A stretch of DNA of 35,389 nt, from NCBI GenBank assembly GCA_964455375.1, contig CAYVXE010000038.1, positions 1 through 35,389 of the forward strand, in the 5' to 3' direction. Made by a program: the position numbers and the translations under genes. The notes under the pieces are model-generated. The model worked only from the letters and a program-made list of their open reading frames with translations, was not told the DNA's origin and searched no databases. Below are positions 1-8,246 of this stretch, piece by piece; position 1 is the stretch's first letter, and every line of letters begins with the position of its first letter. This DNA comes from CAYVXE01 sp964455375 (GTDB lineage: Bacteria; Zhuqueibacterota; Zhuqueibacteria; Oceanimicrobiales; Oceanimicrobiaceae).

Positions 1-25
1 TATAAACATCGAAAAACATCTCTCC

Positions 26-53
26 AAAGCTCCTCCACAGGAGCTTTTCTTAT
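26..53 (+). terminator. Rho-independent terminator of an upstream gene
   Basis: The arms AAAGCTCCT and AGGAGCTTT close a 4-nt loop and run straight into a T-rich tail. No coding region is seen before it, so it most likely ends a gene that lies left of the window. Confidence 0.6.
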
Positions 54-93
54 TTGTGGTGTGCGTGTGTACAAGGCATGTCGTGGAATTAAC

Positions 94-121
94 TTGATTC
101 TTATTTGTGCACTCCTATATT
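94..121 (+). promoter_or_regulatory. Candidate sigma70-type promoter for the dehydrogenase-aroB pair
   Basis: TTGATT (94-99) and TATATT (116-121) are separated by 16 bp. They lie about 38 bp before the first ATG of the dehydrogenase. This is a consensus match by eye only. Confidence 0.4.
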
Positions 122-159
122 TTAATAAATATTAAACCATCGTCAAACATTTCAACTGT

Positions 160-1113
160 ATGAAAGCACTTTTCCTTAAAGACCAATTATTGTTAGAAAA
201 TATCCCGGTACCGGTACCACAAAAGGACGAAGCCCTGGTGAAGGTCAGCATGGCAGGCATCTGCAATACAGACCTGGAGCTTATAAAAGGGTATATGGGC
301 TTTCAAGGCATTTTAGGACATGAATTTGTGGGCGTTGTGGAGAGTGCCAATGACAAAGACTGGGTTGGAAAACGTGTCTGTGGGGAAATTAATTTTGGCT
401 GTGGAAAATGTGACATGTGCCTGAAAGGCCTGAGCCGGCACTGTCCGGAAAGAACAGTGCTCGGTATTCTGAACCAAAACGGGGCCTTTGCCGAGTACGT
501 CCTCCTACCCGTAGACAATTTGCATGTTGTTCCGGATGCAATCCCAAATGAGCATGCGGTTTTTGTAGAGCCGCTTGCAGCCGCTTTGGAAATATTGGAA
601 CAAATCAAGATTGAGCCCGGCCACAAAGTGGCGGTCATTGGTGACGGCAAGCTTGGGCTGCTCATCTGTCAGGTGCTCAGGCTGAGCGGTGCCGACATCC
701 ACCTGTTTGGCAAGCACGAAAGAAAATTGAATCTGGCAAGAAAATGGCAGATAAGAACCCATCTCCCGAAGGAGCCGCTGGCAAAAATATTCGATGTTGT
801 TGTCGAAGTGTCCGGGTCTGCTTCCGGTTTTTCCACTGCCTTAAATCTTTTGAAGCCGCGTGGAACGATGGTGCTCAAAAGCACCTATCATGGCAATCTT
901 GAAATAAATGCCGCGCCCATTGTCATCGATGAAATATCAATCGTCGGCTCCAGGTGTGGTCCATTTGCTGCTGCCATTCGGGTTTTGGAAAAAGGTTTGA
1001 TCGATGTGCAGTCGCTCATCGACAAAGTATTTTCTTTTGATGATATTATTGACGCTTTTGAATATGCAAAGTTAAAACGATCTCTGAAAGTAATTGTAGA
1101 TTTCAATGCGTAA
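160..1113 (+). CDS. Zinc-dependent alcohol dehydrogenase-like protein (MDR family)
   Basis: A medium-chain dehydrogenase/reductase, probably NAD(P)-dependent, acting on an unknown alcohol or polyol. The catalytic-zinc region is visible as C35 (GICNTD), the GHE motif at 53-55 and E137. The structural-zinc cysteines are C81, C84, C87 and C95. The Rossmann half begins near residue 157 with the glycine loop GDGKLG (161-166). At 317 aa it is shorter than the usual 340-350 aa, but both domains are present. The ATG at 160 gives a normal MDR N-terminus (MKALFLKD). It overlaps aroB by 8 bp, so the two genes are probably translationally coupled. Known family members include sorbitol and threonine dehydrogenases; the sequence alone does not fix the substrate, and a role linked to the shikimate pathway is not established. 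Confidence 0.85.
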   Translation: MKALFLKDQLLLENIPVPVPQKDEALVKVSMAGICNTDLELIKGYMGFQGILGHEFVGVVESANDKDWVGKRVCGEINFGCGKCDMCLKGLSRHCPERTVLGILNQNGAFAEYVLLPVDNLHVVPDAIPNEHAVFVEPLAAALEILEQIKIEPGHKVAVIGDGKLGLLICQVLRLSGADIHLFGKHERKLNLARKWQIRTHLPKEPLAKIFDVVVEVSGSASGFSTALNLLKPRGTMVLKSTYHGNLEINAAPIVIDEISIVGSRCGPFAAAIRVLEKGLIDVQSLIDKVFSFDDIIDAFEYAKLKRSLKVIVDFNA

Positions 1114-2197
1114 TATTAAGATTGAGTTGGGCGAAAATTCTTATCCTGTTTTTATAAGCCGTGAACCATTTGAAAAATTTGCGGAGCTTCTCAAGTTATA
1201 TAATTTTAACGACTCCATGGTCATCGTCACCGATACAAATGTTTCTGAATTGTACGGCATGACCTTAAAAGACGCACTTGCAAAATCCGGTGCATCAATA
1301 GACATGTTTACCATGCCGGCAGGTGAAAAAAACAAAACGCTTAAAACGACAGAGAAACTTTTATCGCATCTGTTAGAAAGGCAATTTAACAAGAACCTGA
1401 TACTCCTGGCATTGGGCGGTGGTGTCGTTGGTGATCTTACCGGATTTGTAGCCTCTGTTTTTAAACGTGGGGTTCGATTCATACAAGTTCCCACAACCTT
1501 ACTTGCTCAGGTAGATGCTGCCATTGGCGGTAAAACAGCAGTAAATCATGCTTTCGGAAAAAACCAAATAGGGACGTTTTACCAACCAAAACTGGTGTGG
1601 AGCAGTTTGTCCGTCCTGAGTTCATTGCCAAAGAAAGAAATCATTTGTGGCCTTGGAGAAATTATAAAATATGGGGTCATTGAGGATGAAAATCTTTTTA
1701 CGCTCGTGAATGAGAAGTTGTCGGGTATCTTCAACTGTGACCCGGATTTGCTGGAAGAAATCGTGTATGCGTGCAGTGCAGTAAAAGCAAAAATCGTGGA
1801 GAAGGATGAAAGGGAGAGAAATGTCCGCATGATCTTGAATTTCGGCCATACTGTGGGGCATGCCCTTGAAACTGCAATGAATTACAAGCGAATATCGCAT
1901 GGAGAGGCCGTTCTTTACGGTATGCTGGCCGAAAGTAAAATTGCTGTTGATTCCGGGTTAATGGCAAAAACGGATTTCAACAGAATTAAAAATATGCTCA
2001 TGAAACTGGCTTTGAAACCAAAATTCAATGCATCTGTGGAACGAATCATGGAATGTATGTGGGCCGACAAAAAAATCACATCTGACAAAATCAGGATGAT
2101 TTTACCAAAGCGAATCGGTAATGTTTTAATTATTGATGATGTAGATAAAAAACGTATTCGCTCCGGATTAAAATATCTTTTTTCCGTTTATCAGTAG
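1106..2197 (+). CDS. aroB: 3-dehydroquinate synthase
   Basis: Second step of the shikimate pathway: NAD- and metal-dependent cyclisation of DAHP to 3-dehydroquinate in the cytosol. Family signatures are clear: the NAD-binding GGGVVGD (104-110), VPTTLLAQVDAAIGGKTAVN (128-147) with K143, GLGEIIKYG (182-190) with metal ligand E185, NFGHTVGHALE (245-255) with H248, and SHGEAVLYGM with H265. The length of 363 aa is normal. The ATG lies inside the last codons of the upstream dehydrogenase. No other aro gene is nearby, so it is separated from the rest of its pathway. Confidence 0.96.
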   Translation: MRNIKIELGENSYPVFISREPFEKFAELLKLYNFNDSMVIVTDTNVSELYGMTLKDALAKSGASIDMFTMPAGEKNKTLKTTEKLLSHLLERQFNKNLILLALGGGVVGDLTGFVASVFKRGVRFIQVPTTLLAQVDAAIGGKTAVNHAFGKNQIGTFYQPKLVWSSLSVLSSLPKKEIICGLGEIIKYGVIEDENLFTLVNEKLSGIFNCDPDLLEEIVYACSAVKAKIVEKDERERNVRMILNFGHTVGHALETAMNYKRISHGEAVLYGMLAESKIAVDSGLMAKTDFNRIKNMLMKLALKPKFNASVERIMECMWADKKITSDKIRMILPKRIGNVLIIDDVDKKRIRSGLKYLFSVYQ

Positions 2198-2237
2198 CTG
2201 TCTTAAATAAATGTCTGTATGGTCTAAAGGAGAATGA

Positions 2238-3920
2238 ATGTCTATGAGAATGCTACCACGTTGGAGTTTGCTGAGTCTGGTTTTAGGAATGATAATTTTC
2301 GGCTGTAGTAAAAAAAATAAAGATTTGCACCAGGCAAGTATGAAGATCAATGCAAAGGATGTATCCGGTCACATTGCTGTTCTGGCTTCAGATGATTTCG
2401 AAGGCCGGGCGCCGTCCTCACGTGGCGAGGAGCTTACCGTCAATTACCTGAAGGATGAATTCAGCAAGTTGGGTCTATTGCCGGGTAACGGCAGCAGCTA
2501 TTTTCAGGAGGTTCCTCTGGTAGCAATTACGGCTGATCCGGGAACAAAATTGACCGTAGCAAACAGCACAGGATCCGAATCATTGCAATATTCAACGGAT
2601 TTTATGGCCTGGACAAAACGGGTTGTGGGCCGGGCGGCCGTTCATCAATCGGAAATGGTTTTTGTGGGATACGGTATTGTTGCACCTGAGTATCATTGGA
2701 ATGATTACAAAGATGTGGATGTCGAGGGAAAGACCGTTGTTATTTTGGTGAACGATCCCGGTTACGCATCGAAGAAGGAAACTCTTTTTCATGGTGGTAC
2801 GATGACCTATTATGGCCGGTGGACATATAAATTTGAAGAAGCTGCACGTCAGGGTGCGACAGCGGCGTTTATTGTTCATGAAACCAAACCCGCTGGGTAT
2901 CCGTGGGAAGTGGTTGTAAACAGTTGGTCGGGAAAGCAATTCGATTTGGCGAGTGATAATAATAACATGGACAGATGCGTCATTGAAGGTTGGCTGCAGG
3001 AGCAGACTGCGATTGCGCTATTCAAATTGGCCAATGTCGATTTTCAGGTTTTAAAAAAATCAGCGCAGTCGGAGAATTTTCAGGCAGTTTCATTGGGTTT
3101 AAAAGCTACATTAGCTTTACAAAACAATATAGAACATTCCATTTCCCACAACGTCATTGCAGTGGTTCCCGGCAGTACACGGGCTGACGAAACGATCTTG
3201 TATTCTGCCCATTGGGATCATTTCGGCTTAGATCCTGCTTTGGAAGGAGATAAAATTTACAACGGTGCTTTAGATAACGCCAGCGGAACCGCCGGTTTAC
3301 TGGAACTGGCAAAAGCCTTCAAAGCGCTGCAAAAGCCACCATTGCGGTCGATTGCATTTTTAGCAGTGACCGCCGAAGAGCAGGGATTACTCGGTTCTCA
3401 GTATTATGCATCGAATCCCATTTTCCCTCGTCAAAAAACCGTGGCTGCAATCAATATGGACGGTCTGAATATTTTCGGAAAAATGATGGATATTACCGTC
3501 ATTGGCCTGGGGATGTCGGACCTCGATGACTATGTCATCCGGGCGGCAAAAGAGCAGGGCAGAAGCGTGCGCTCTGACCCTGAGCCGGGTAAAGGATATT
3601 ACTATCGTTCAGATCATTTTAGTTTTGCAAAACAAGGCATTCCGGCGCTTTATACGGACATGGGGATAAATAGCGAAAAGCATGGTGAACAGTGGACGCT
3701 CCAACAATTGGCAAAATATACGGCCGAAAAGTACCATAAACCATCCGATGAATATGAACCTGATTGGGACCTCTCCGGGGCGGTAGACGATTTACGCATT
3801 TTATTTGATGTCGGTTATCATTTAAGTATGGAATCGACTTTTCCAAATTGGAAAGCTGGTACTGAATTTAAAGCAATCCGCGACAAGGAGATGCGCAAGG
3901 CCTTTTCTCAGAGTAAATAA
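2238..3920 (+). CDS. M28-family zinc aminopeptidase, lipoprotein
   Basis: A predicted exported metallopeptidase removing N-terminal residues from peptides. The N-terminus is a lipoprotein signal with the cleavage cysteine at C23 (IIFGC), so it is probably membrane-anchored in the periplasm or outer membrane. A PA-like insertion occupies roughly residues 110-280. The M28 metal-binding set is visible: H325 and D327 (AHWDH), D346 (LDNASG), E380/E381 (TAEEQG), D408 (INMDG) and H460 (SDHFSF). All are present, so the enzyme should be active. The 560-aa length fits large M28 lipoproteins. AAAGGAG at 2226-2232 supports the ATG at 2238; the ATG at 2244 is an alternative. Confidence 0.92.
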   Translation: MSMRMLPRWSLLSLVLGMIIFGCSKKNKDLHQASMKINAKDVSGHIAVLASDDFEGRAPSSRGEELTVNYLKDEFSKLGLLPGNGSSYFQEVPLVAITADPGTKLTVANSTGSESLQYSTDFMAWTKRVVGRAAVHQSEMVFVGYGIVAPEYHWNDYKDVDVEGKTVVILVNDPGYASKKETLFHGGTMTYYGRWTYKFEEAARQGATAAFIVHETKPAGYPWEVVVNSWSGKQFDLASDNNNMDRCVIEGWLQEQTAIALFKLANVDFQVLKKSAQSENFQAVSLGLKATLALQNNIEHSISHNVIAVVPGSTRADETILYSAHWDHFGLDPALEGDKIYNGALDNASGTAGLLELAKAFKALQKPPLRSIAFLAVTAEEQGLLGSQYYASNPIFPRQKTVAAINMDGLNIFGKMMDITVIGLGMSDLDDYVIRAAKEQGRSVRSDPEPGKGYYYRSDHFSFAKQGIPALYTDMGINSEKHGEQWTLQQLAKYTAEKYHKPSDEYEPDWDLSGAVDDLRILFDVGYHLSMESTFPNWKAGTEFKAIRDKEMRKAFSQSK

Positions 3921-3984
3921 TAACAAGTAGTTTCATCCGATGGAAAGTAACAAATCAGCCTGTAAGTCTCTAAGGATAAAAACT

Positions 3985-4083
3985 ATGAACGAATATCTTT
4001 CAAGTAAAAGAGAATTCAAATACAAAAGACAAGTAGATATTCCAATTAAATATGACAACCTTATTTTTAACGAGGTTTTCTGA
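3985..4083 (+). CDS. Possible 32-aa small protein, unknown
   Basis: A short reading frame beginning MNEYLSSKREF and ending EVF, rich in K, R and Y. It has a plausible ribosome-binding site (AAGGA at 3972-3976, 8 nt from the ATG). I do not recognise it. It sits in the otherwise empty stretch between the M28 peptidase and moaC and could be chance or the remnant of a longer gene. Confidence 0.2.
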   Translation: MNEYLSSKREFKYKRQVDIPIKYDNLIFNEVF

Positions 4084-4127
4084 CTCATTTTATGTACAGA
4101 TAATCAAAAAAAGTATTAAACAATTTA

Positions 4128-4136
4128 TGATATAAA
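4128..4136 (+). promoter_or_regulatory. Extended -10 promoter element before moaC
   Basis: TGATATAAA matches the TGnTATAAT extended -10. It would start transcription near 4143, which argues against the TTG at 4138 as the moaC start and for the later ATG codons. Confidence 0.35.
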
Positions 4137-4185
4137 CTTGGAGCCTTTGAGTCTTAGTGGCTACATCGTAACGATGGGAATCAAA

Positions 4186-4659
4186 ATGGACAAACAGTTT
4201 ACACATTATGATCATGAGGGGCGGGCAAAAATGGTGGAAGTCACCCAGAAAGAAGATACGTACCGTGAAGCAGTGGCCCATGGCGAAATTACGCTGTCTC
4301 ACGAAGTCCTCGATTTGATGAAACGGGGGCTGCTAAAAAAAGGAAACCCTCTCGAAGTGGCTAAAATAGCCGGCATTATGGCTGCAAAAAACACCGCCCG
4401 GATGATACCTCTCTGTCATCCGTTGCTTCTAACGAAAATAGATTTAGATTTTGACGTGACCAACACAGGCATTGAAATTGAAAGCATTGTCGGCTGCATC
4501 GGTAAAACCGGTGTTGAGATGGAAGCGTTAACGGCGGTCAGTGTGGCCGCCCTGACGATTTATGACATGTGTAAAGCTGTGGATAAAACCATGACCATCG
4601 GTGAAATTTATTTGCTAAAAAAGAGCGGTGGCCGTAGCGGGACGTTTGTCAGAGAGTGA
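4186..4659 (+). CDS. moaC: Cyclic pyranopterin monophosphate synthase (molybdenum cofactor)
   Basis: Converts the MoaA product (3',8-cyclo-7,8-dihydro-GTP) to cyclic pyranopterin monophosphate in molybdopterin synthesis. Family motifs are LCHPL with H78, GKTGVEMEALTAVS (106-119) and the YDMCKAVDK segment with the conserved Asp and Lys. From the ATG at 4186 (MDKQFTHYDHEGRAKMVEV) the protein is 157 aa, the usual length. Reading frames extending up to a TTG at 4138 add residues with no family similarity. No other moa or moe gene is present, so it is an orphan here. The downstream leuD follows after about 100 bp with its own candidate promoter. Confidence 0.95.
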   Translation: MDKQFTHYDHEGRAKMVEVTQKEDTYREAVAHGEITLSHEVLDLMKRGLLKKGNPLEVAKIAGIMAAKNTARMIPLCHPLLLTKIDLDFDVTNTGIEIESIVGCIGKTGVEMEALTAVSVAALTIYDMCKAVDKTMTIGEIYLLKKSGGRSGTFVRE

Positions 4660-4700
4660 AATCACTGTTTTGAATGATGATTTCGTGAAATTGTTTTGGG

Positions 4701-4729
4701 TTGATTTTTTGATGATTTATTTGTAAAAT
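4701..4729 (+). promoter_or_regulatory. Candidate promoter for the leuD-thiolase operon
   Basis: TTGATT (4701-4706) and TAAAAT (4724-4729) are separated by 17 bp. The GAGGGTAATGT Shine-Dalgarno region and ATG 4758 follow at a normal distance. Confidence 0.4.
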
Positions 4730-4757
4730 AAGATTCAACTAAACATGAGGGTAATGT

Positions 4758-5252
4758 ATGAAAATTAAAGGCCATGTCCATAAATATGGTGATAATGTAG
4801 ATACGGATGTGATCATTCCGGCTCGTCATTGTGTCAGTATTTTGGAAGAAGATTTAGCGGCGCATTGTCTTGAAGATTTAGATAAGGATTTTGTAAAAAA
4901 TGTACAACCAGGTGATATAATTGTCGCCGGAAACAATTTCGGCTGTGGCAGTTCGCGTGAGAATGCGCCCATTGCCATTAAAGGCGCCAAGGTCGGTTGT
5001 GTCATCGCAAAGTATTTTGCCAGAATATTTTACCGCAATTCCATAAACATCGGTCTGCCGATTCTGGAATGCCCCGAAGCGGTTGATGGTATTGATGCCG
5101 GAGATGAATTGGAAATCGATTTGGAGACCGGTAGCATCAACAATCTGACCAAAAATACAACCTACAAAGCTGCCGCTTTCCCCGATACAATGCAGGAAAT
5201 AATAAACAAAGGCGGGATGGTTAATTATGTCAGAGACAGATTAGGAAAGTAA
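4758..5252 (+). CDS. leuD: 3-isopropylmalate dehydratase small subunit family (LeuD-like)
   Basis: The small, swivelling domain of an aconitase-superfamily hydro-lyase, normally paired with a [4Fe-4S] LeuC large subunit to isomerise 2- to 3-isopropylmalate. It has GDNVDTDVIIPARH (11-24), GNNFGCGSSREN (58-69) and the stretch YFARIFYRNSINIGLPIL. It is the short archaeal/anaerobe-type LeuD of about 164 aa. Position 69 is Asn where most relatives have His (SSREHAP), so the exact substrate (isopropylmalate, homoaconitate or a methylated malate) is uncertain. No large subunit is adjacent; it leads a run of CoA-metabolism genes that ends in an isopropylmalate-synthase-like enzyme. Confidence 0.85.
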   Translation: MKIKGHVHKYGDNVDTDVIIPARHCVSILEEDLAAHCLEDLDKDFVKNVQPGDIIVAGNNFGCGSSRENAPIAIKGAKVGCVIAKYFARIFYRNSINIGLPILECPEAVDGIDAGDELEIDLETGSINNLTKNTTYKAAAFPDTMQEIINKGGMVNYVRDRLGK

Positions 5253-5314
5253 CCGAATCCCGATTTTCAATTCGATAGGTTTAAATGATTTTGTTGAAAA
5301 AGAAGGAGTTGTAG

Positions 5315-6499
5315 ATGAAAGCACACGAGGTTGTTTTTTTGTCGGGAGTGCGGACTGCTTTTGGTACGTTTGGCGGCGCGCTTCGTGGTCTCTCAGCCAT
5401 AGAACTGGGAACAATTGCTGCAAAAAGTGCCATTGAAAAGTCCGGTTTGTCTGCGGATGAGATAAATCATGTGGTGTTCGGGAACGTCTTGCAAACCTCA
5501 TCGGATGCCATTTATATGGCCAGACACATCGGTTTGAAAAGCGGCGTGCCGATAAATGTGCCGGCACTGACGTTAAACCGGCTGTGCGGGTCAGGATTTG
5601 AAGCCATCGTTCAGGGAGCAAAAATGATCATGCTCGATGAAGCCTCGGCTGTATTAGCCGGCGGTACCGAAAGTATGAGCCAGGCGCCTCATGTGATTCG
5701 TGGTGCTCGCTGGGGGTTACGGTTAAATTCCGGGCAACTGGAAGATTATTTGTGGGAAGCTCTGCTCGACCCCTATTGTGATTGCCAGATGGCCATGACA
5801 GCAGAAAATTTGGCGGATAAATATGATATTAGCCGAGAGGAAGCGGATATCTTTGCGCACACCAGTCAGATGCGGGCGAAAGCGGCCTGGGAGGCAGATC
5901 TTTTTAAAGATGAAATTGTCCCCGTCGAAATGAAATCCCGAAAAGGAACAACCGTGTTTGAAAAGGACGAGCACATGCGTCCTGAAACAACATTGGATGG
6001 ACTTGCAAATCTCTCACCGTATTTTAAAAAAGATGGTACCGTGACCGCAGGAAATGCCAGCGGCATCGTGGATGGCGGCGCAGCCGTCGTTATTTGTTCC
6101 ATGCAAAAAGCTGAGGAGAATGATCTGAGTCCTTTGGGCCGGTTGGTTTCCTGGGGAGCCGTGGGTGTTGAACCGTCTCTCATGGGAATTGGCCCCGTCG
6201 ACTCCTGCAAATTAGCGCTGCAACGTGCAGGTTTGTCTTTGGATCAGATGGATTTGGTTGAAATTAATGAAGCATTTTCGCCTCAGTATTTGGCGGTTGA
6301 AAAACAGCTCGGTCTCGATCGTGAAAAGACCAATGTGAATGGCGGCGCCATCGCCGTTGGCCATCCGCTTGCTGCTACCGGCGCACGACTTACGTTGACC
6401 GTATTAAATGAACTCAGACGACGAGGTGGAAAATACGGTATGGCGTCTGCCTGTATCGGAGGCGGTCAGGGAATGGCTGTGATAGTGGAAGCATTTTAA
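5315..6499 (+). CDS. Thiolase (acetyl-CoA C-acetyltransferase family)
   Basis: Condenses two acetyl-CoA to acetoacetyl-CoA, or cleaves 3-ketoacyl-CoA in the reverse direction. The acyl-enzyme cysteine is C91 in NRLCGSG, the catalytic His is H350 in the GHP motif (AVGHPLAATGAR), and the second catalytic cysteine is C380 (SACIGGGQG). The length of 394 aa is standard. AGGAG at about 5304 supports the ATG at 5315. It sits directly before a 3-hydroxyacyl-CoA dehydrogenase and an enoyl-CoA hydratase, which together interconvert acetyl-CoA and crotonyl-CoA. Whether the flux is degradative or toward C4 products cannot be told from the sequence. Confidence 0.95.
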   Translation: MKAHEVVFLSGVRTAFGTFGGALRGLSAIELGTIAAKSAIEKSGLSADEINHVVFGNVLQTSSDAIYMARHIGLKSGVPINVPALTLNRLCGSGFEAIVQGAKMIMLDEASAVLAGGTESMSQAPHVIRGARWGLRLNSGQLEDYLWEALLDPYCDCQMAMTAENLADKYDISREEADIFAHTSQMRAKAAWEADLFKDEIVPVEMKSRKGTTVFEKDEHMRPETTLDGLANLSPYFKKDGTVTAGNASGIVDGGAAVVICSMQKAEENDLSPLGRLVSWGAVGVEPSLMGIGPVDSCKLALQRAGLSLDQMDLVEINEAFSPQYLAVEKQLGLDREKTNVNGGAIAVGHPLAATGARLTLTVLNELRRRGGKYGMASACIGGGQGMAVIVEAF

Positions 6500-6539
6500 T
6501 CAAAACGATAAAACTTAAAAAGAGCATTTAGGAGGATTC

Positions 6540-7424
6540 ATGGCAATTAAGAAAGTTGGTGTTATCGGCGCCGGTTTGATGGGGGCCGGAATTGCTCAGG
6601 TGGCTGCCGCCGGAGGTTTTGAGACAGTTATTCGGGAAGTTGCACAGGAGTTCATCGATAAAGGGATGAGCAGAATTGACAAGTTCCTGTCCAGATCTGT
6701 TGAAAAAGGCAAAACCACGGCGGAACAAAAAGAAGCAACCCTGCAAAATTTAAGTGGAACGATAAACCTGGACGATCTGAAAGATTGTGATTTGATTATT
6801 GAGGCGGTCACCGAAAATATTGAAATCAAAAAAGAAATTTTCAGTGGGTTGGACAATCTGTGTCAACAATCCACGATTTTTGCAAGCAACACGTCATCTC
6901 TGACCATTACCGAAATGGCAGCGGCAACCAAACGACCGGAAAAATTTGTGGGGATGCATTTCTTTAATCCGGTGCCCATTATGAAATTGGTTGAAGTCGT
7001 TCGCACCATTCAAACGAACCAGGAGACCTTCGACACAGCGTTTGAATTTGCTAAGTCCGTAGGTAAAGTACCCATTGCATGCAAAGATAATTCCGGGTTT
7101 GTGGTAAATTTACTACTTGTGCCCTATTTGCTCGGGGCGATACGTGCCGTAGAAGATGGCGTCGCTTCCATAGAAGACATCGATAAAGGCATGACTCTTG
7201 GCTGCGGCTATCCCATGGGACCGTTAACACTTTTGGATTTCGTGGGCATCGACACAACATACTACATTGCCAACATTATGTTCGATGAATACCGTGAAAA
7301 GCAATATGCGCCGCCGCCCTTGTTGAAGAAAATGGTCAAAGCCGGTTTTTACGGCAAAAAGACCGGAAAAGGATTTTACGACTATTCCGGGGAAAAGCCG
7401 GTAGCAAATGATTTTGGAATTTAA
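6540..7424 (+). CDS. 3-hydroxybutyryl-CoA dehydrogenase
   Basis: NAD(P)-dependent interconversion of acetoacetyl-CoA and 3-hydroxybutyryl-CoA. The Rossmann loop is GAGLMG (10-15). The catalytic region is SNTSSLTITE (116-125) and GMHFFNPVP (138-146) with H140 and N143, followed by the C-terminal helical dimer domain. The length of 294 aa is typical of the single-domain enzyme (Hbd/PaaH type). AGGAGG at about 6531 precedes the ATG. It lies 40 bp after the thiolase and 27 bp before the hydratase, clearly one operon. Confidence 0.95.
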   Translation: MAIKKVGVIGAGLMGAGIAQVAAAGGFETVIREVAQEFIDKGMSRIDKFLSRSVEKGKTTAEQKEATLQNLSGTINLDDLKDCDLIIEAVTENIEIKKEIFSGLDNLCQQSTIFASNTSSLTITEMAAATKRPEKFVGMHFFNPVPIMKLVEVVRTIQTNQETFDTAFEFAKSVGKVPIACKDNSGFVVNLLLVPYLLGAIRAVEDGVASIEDIDKGMTLGCGYPMGPLTLLDFVGIDTTYYIANIMFDEYREKQYAPPPLLKKMVKAGFYGKKTGKGFYDYSGEKPVANDFGI

Positions 7425-7451
7425 TCGTTGAAAGTAGAAGAGGAGTGGTAG

Positions 7452-8234
7452 ATGGCTTACGAATTTATTTTATTTGAAATTAAAAGCAAGACGGCGTATT
7501 TAACCATTAACCGACCGAATGTCTTAAATGCGTTGAATTGGAAAACCATGCAGGAAATACGCCAGGCCTTGACCAGTGTGAAAGACAACCCCGATGTCGG
7601 CGGCATCATCGTGACCGGTGCGGGAGAAAAATCGTTTATTGCGGGTGCAGACATTAAAGAACTCGCAACGCAGGATCCCGTAGGTGCAAAAGAGTTCTCA
7701 CTGGGAAGTCAGGAAATATTAAATTATGTGGAAAATTTTCCCAAGCCGATCATTGCCGCAATTAACGGTTTCGCGCTAGGCGGGGGTTGTGAATTTTCCA
7801 TGGCCTGCCATATTCGGATTGCTTCGGAAAGAGCAAAATTCGGACAGCCGGAAGTGGCCCTTGGAATTATGCCTGGCAATGGCGGAACCCAGCGTCTGCC
7901 GCGTTTGGTGGGGAAAGGGCGAGCCATTGAACTTATTCTCACAGGCAACATGATCGATGCACACGAAGCGTACAGGATTGGTCTGGTGAATCAAGTTTGT
8001 GCACCGGGAGAACTCATTACCAAAGCGCAGGACATTTTAAACACGATTTACACCAAAGGCCCGGTTGCCGTAAAGTTGTGTCTGGAAGCCATACAACACG
8101 GCATGGAGATGACACTGGAAGAAGGCGTGCAACTGGAGTCGAATCTCTTTGGACTCTGTTTTTCCACCGAGGACATGAAGGAGGGTACGCAAGCCTTCAT
8201 TGAAAAAAGAAAACCTGAGTTTAAAGGTAAATAA
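7452..8234 (+). CDS. Enoyl-CoA hydratase/crotonase
   Basis: Reversible hydration of crotonyl-CoA or other short enoyl-CoA. The oxyanion-hole segments are SFIAGADIKEL (61-71) and GFALGGGCEF (106-115). The two acid/base glutamates are both kept: E114 in GCEF and E134 in GQPEVALGIMPGNGGTQ. The length of 260 aa is normal for a hexameric crotonase. A GAGGAG Shine-Dalgarno lies before the ATG. It completes the three-step C4-CoA module; no acyl-CoA dehydrogenase or CoA-transferase is present in the window, so the ends of the pathway are elsewhere. Confidence 0.95.
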   Translation: MAYEFILFEIKSKTAYLTINRPNVLNALNWKTMQEIRQALTSVKDNPDVGGIIVTGAGEKSFIAGADIKELATQDPVGAKEFSLGSQEILNYVENFPKPIIAAINGFALGGGCEFSMACHIRIASERAKFGQPEVALGIMPGNGGTQRLPRLVGKGRAIELILTGNMIDAHEAYRIGLVNQVCAPGELITKAQDILNTIYTKGPVAVKLCLEAIQHGMEMTLEEGVQLESNLFGLCFSTEDMKEGTQAFIEKRKPEFKGK

Positions 8235-8246
8235 AAGCCTTTTCTT

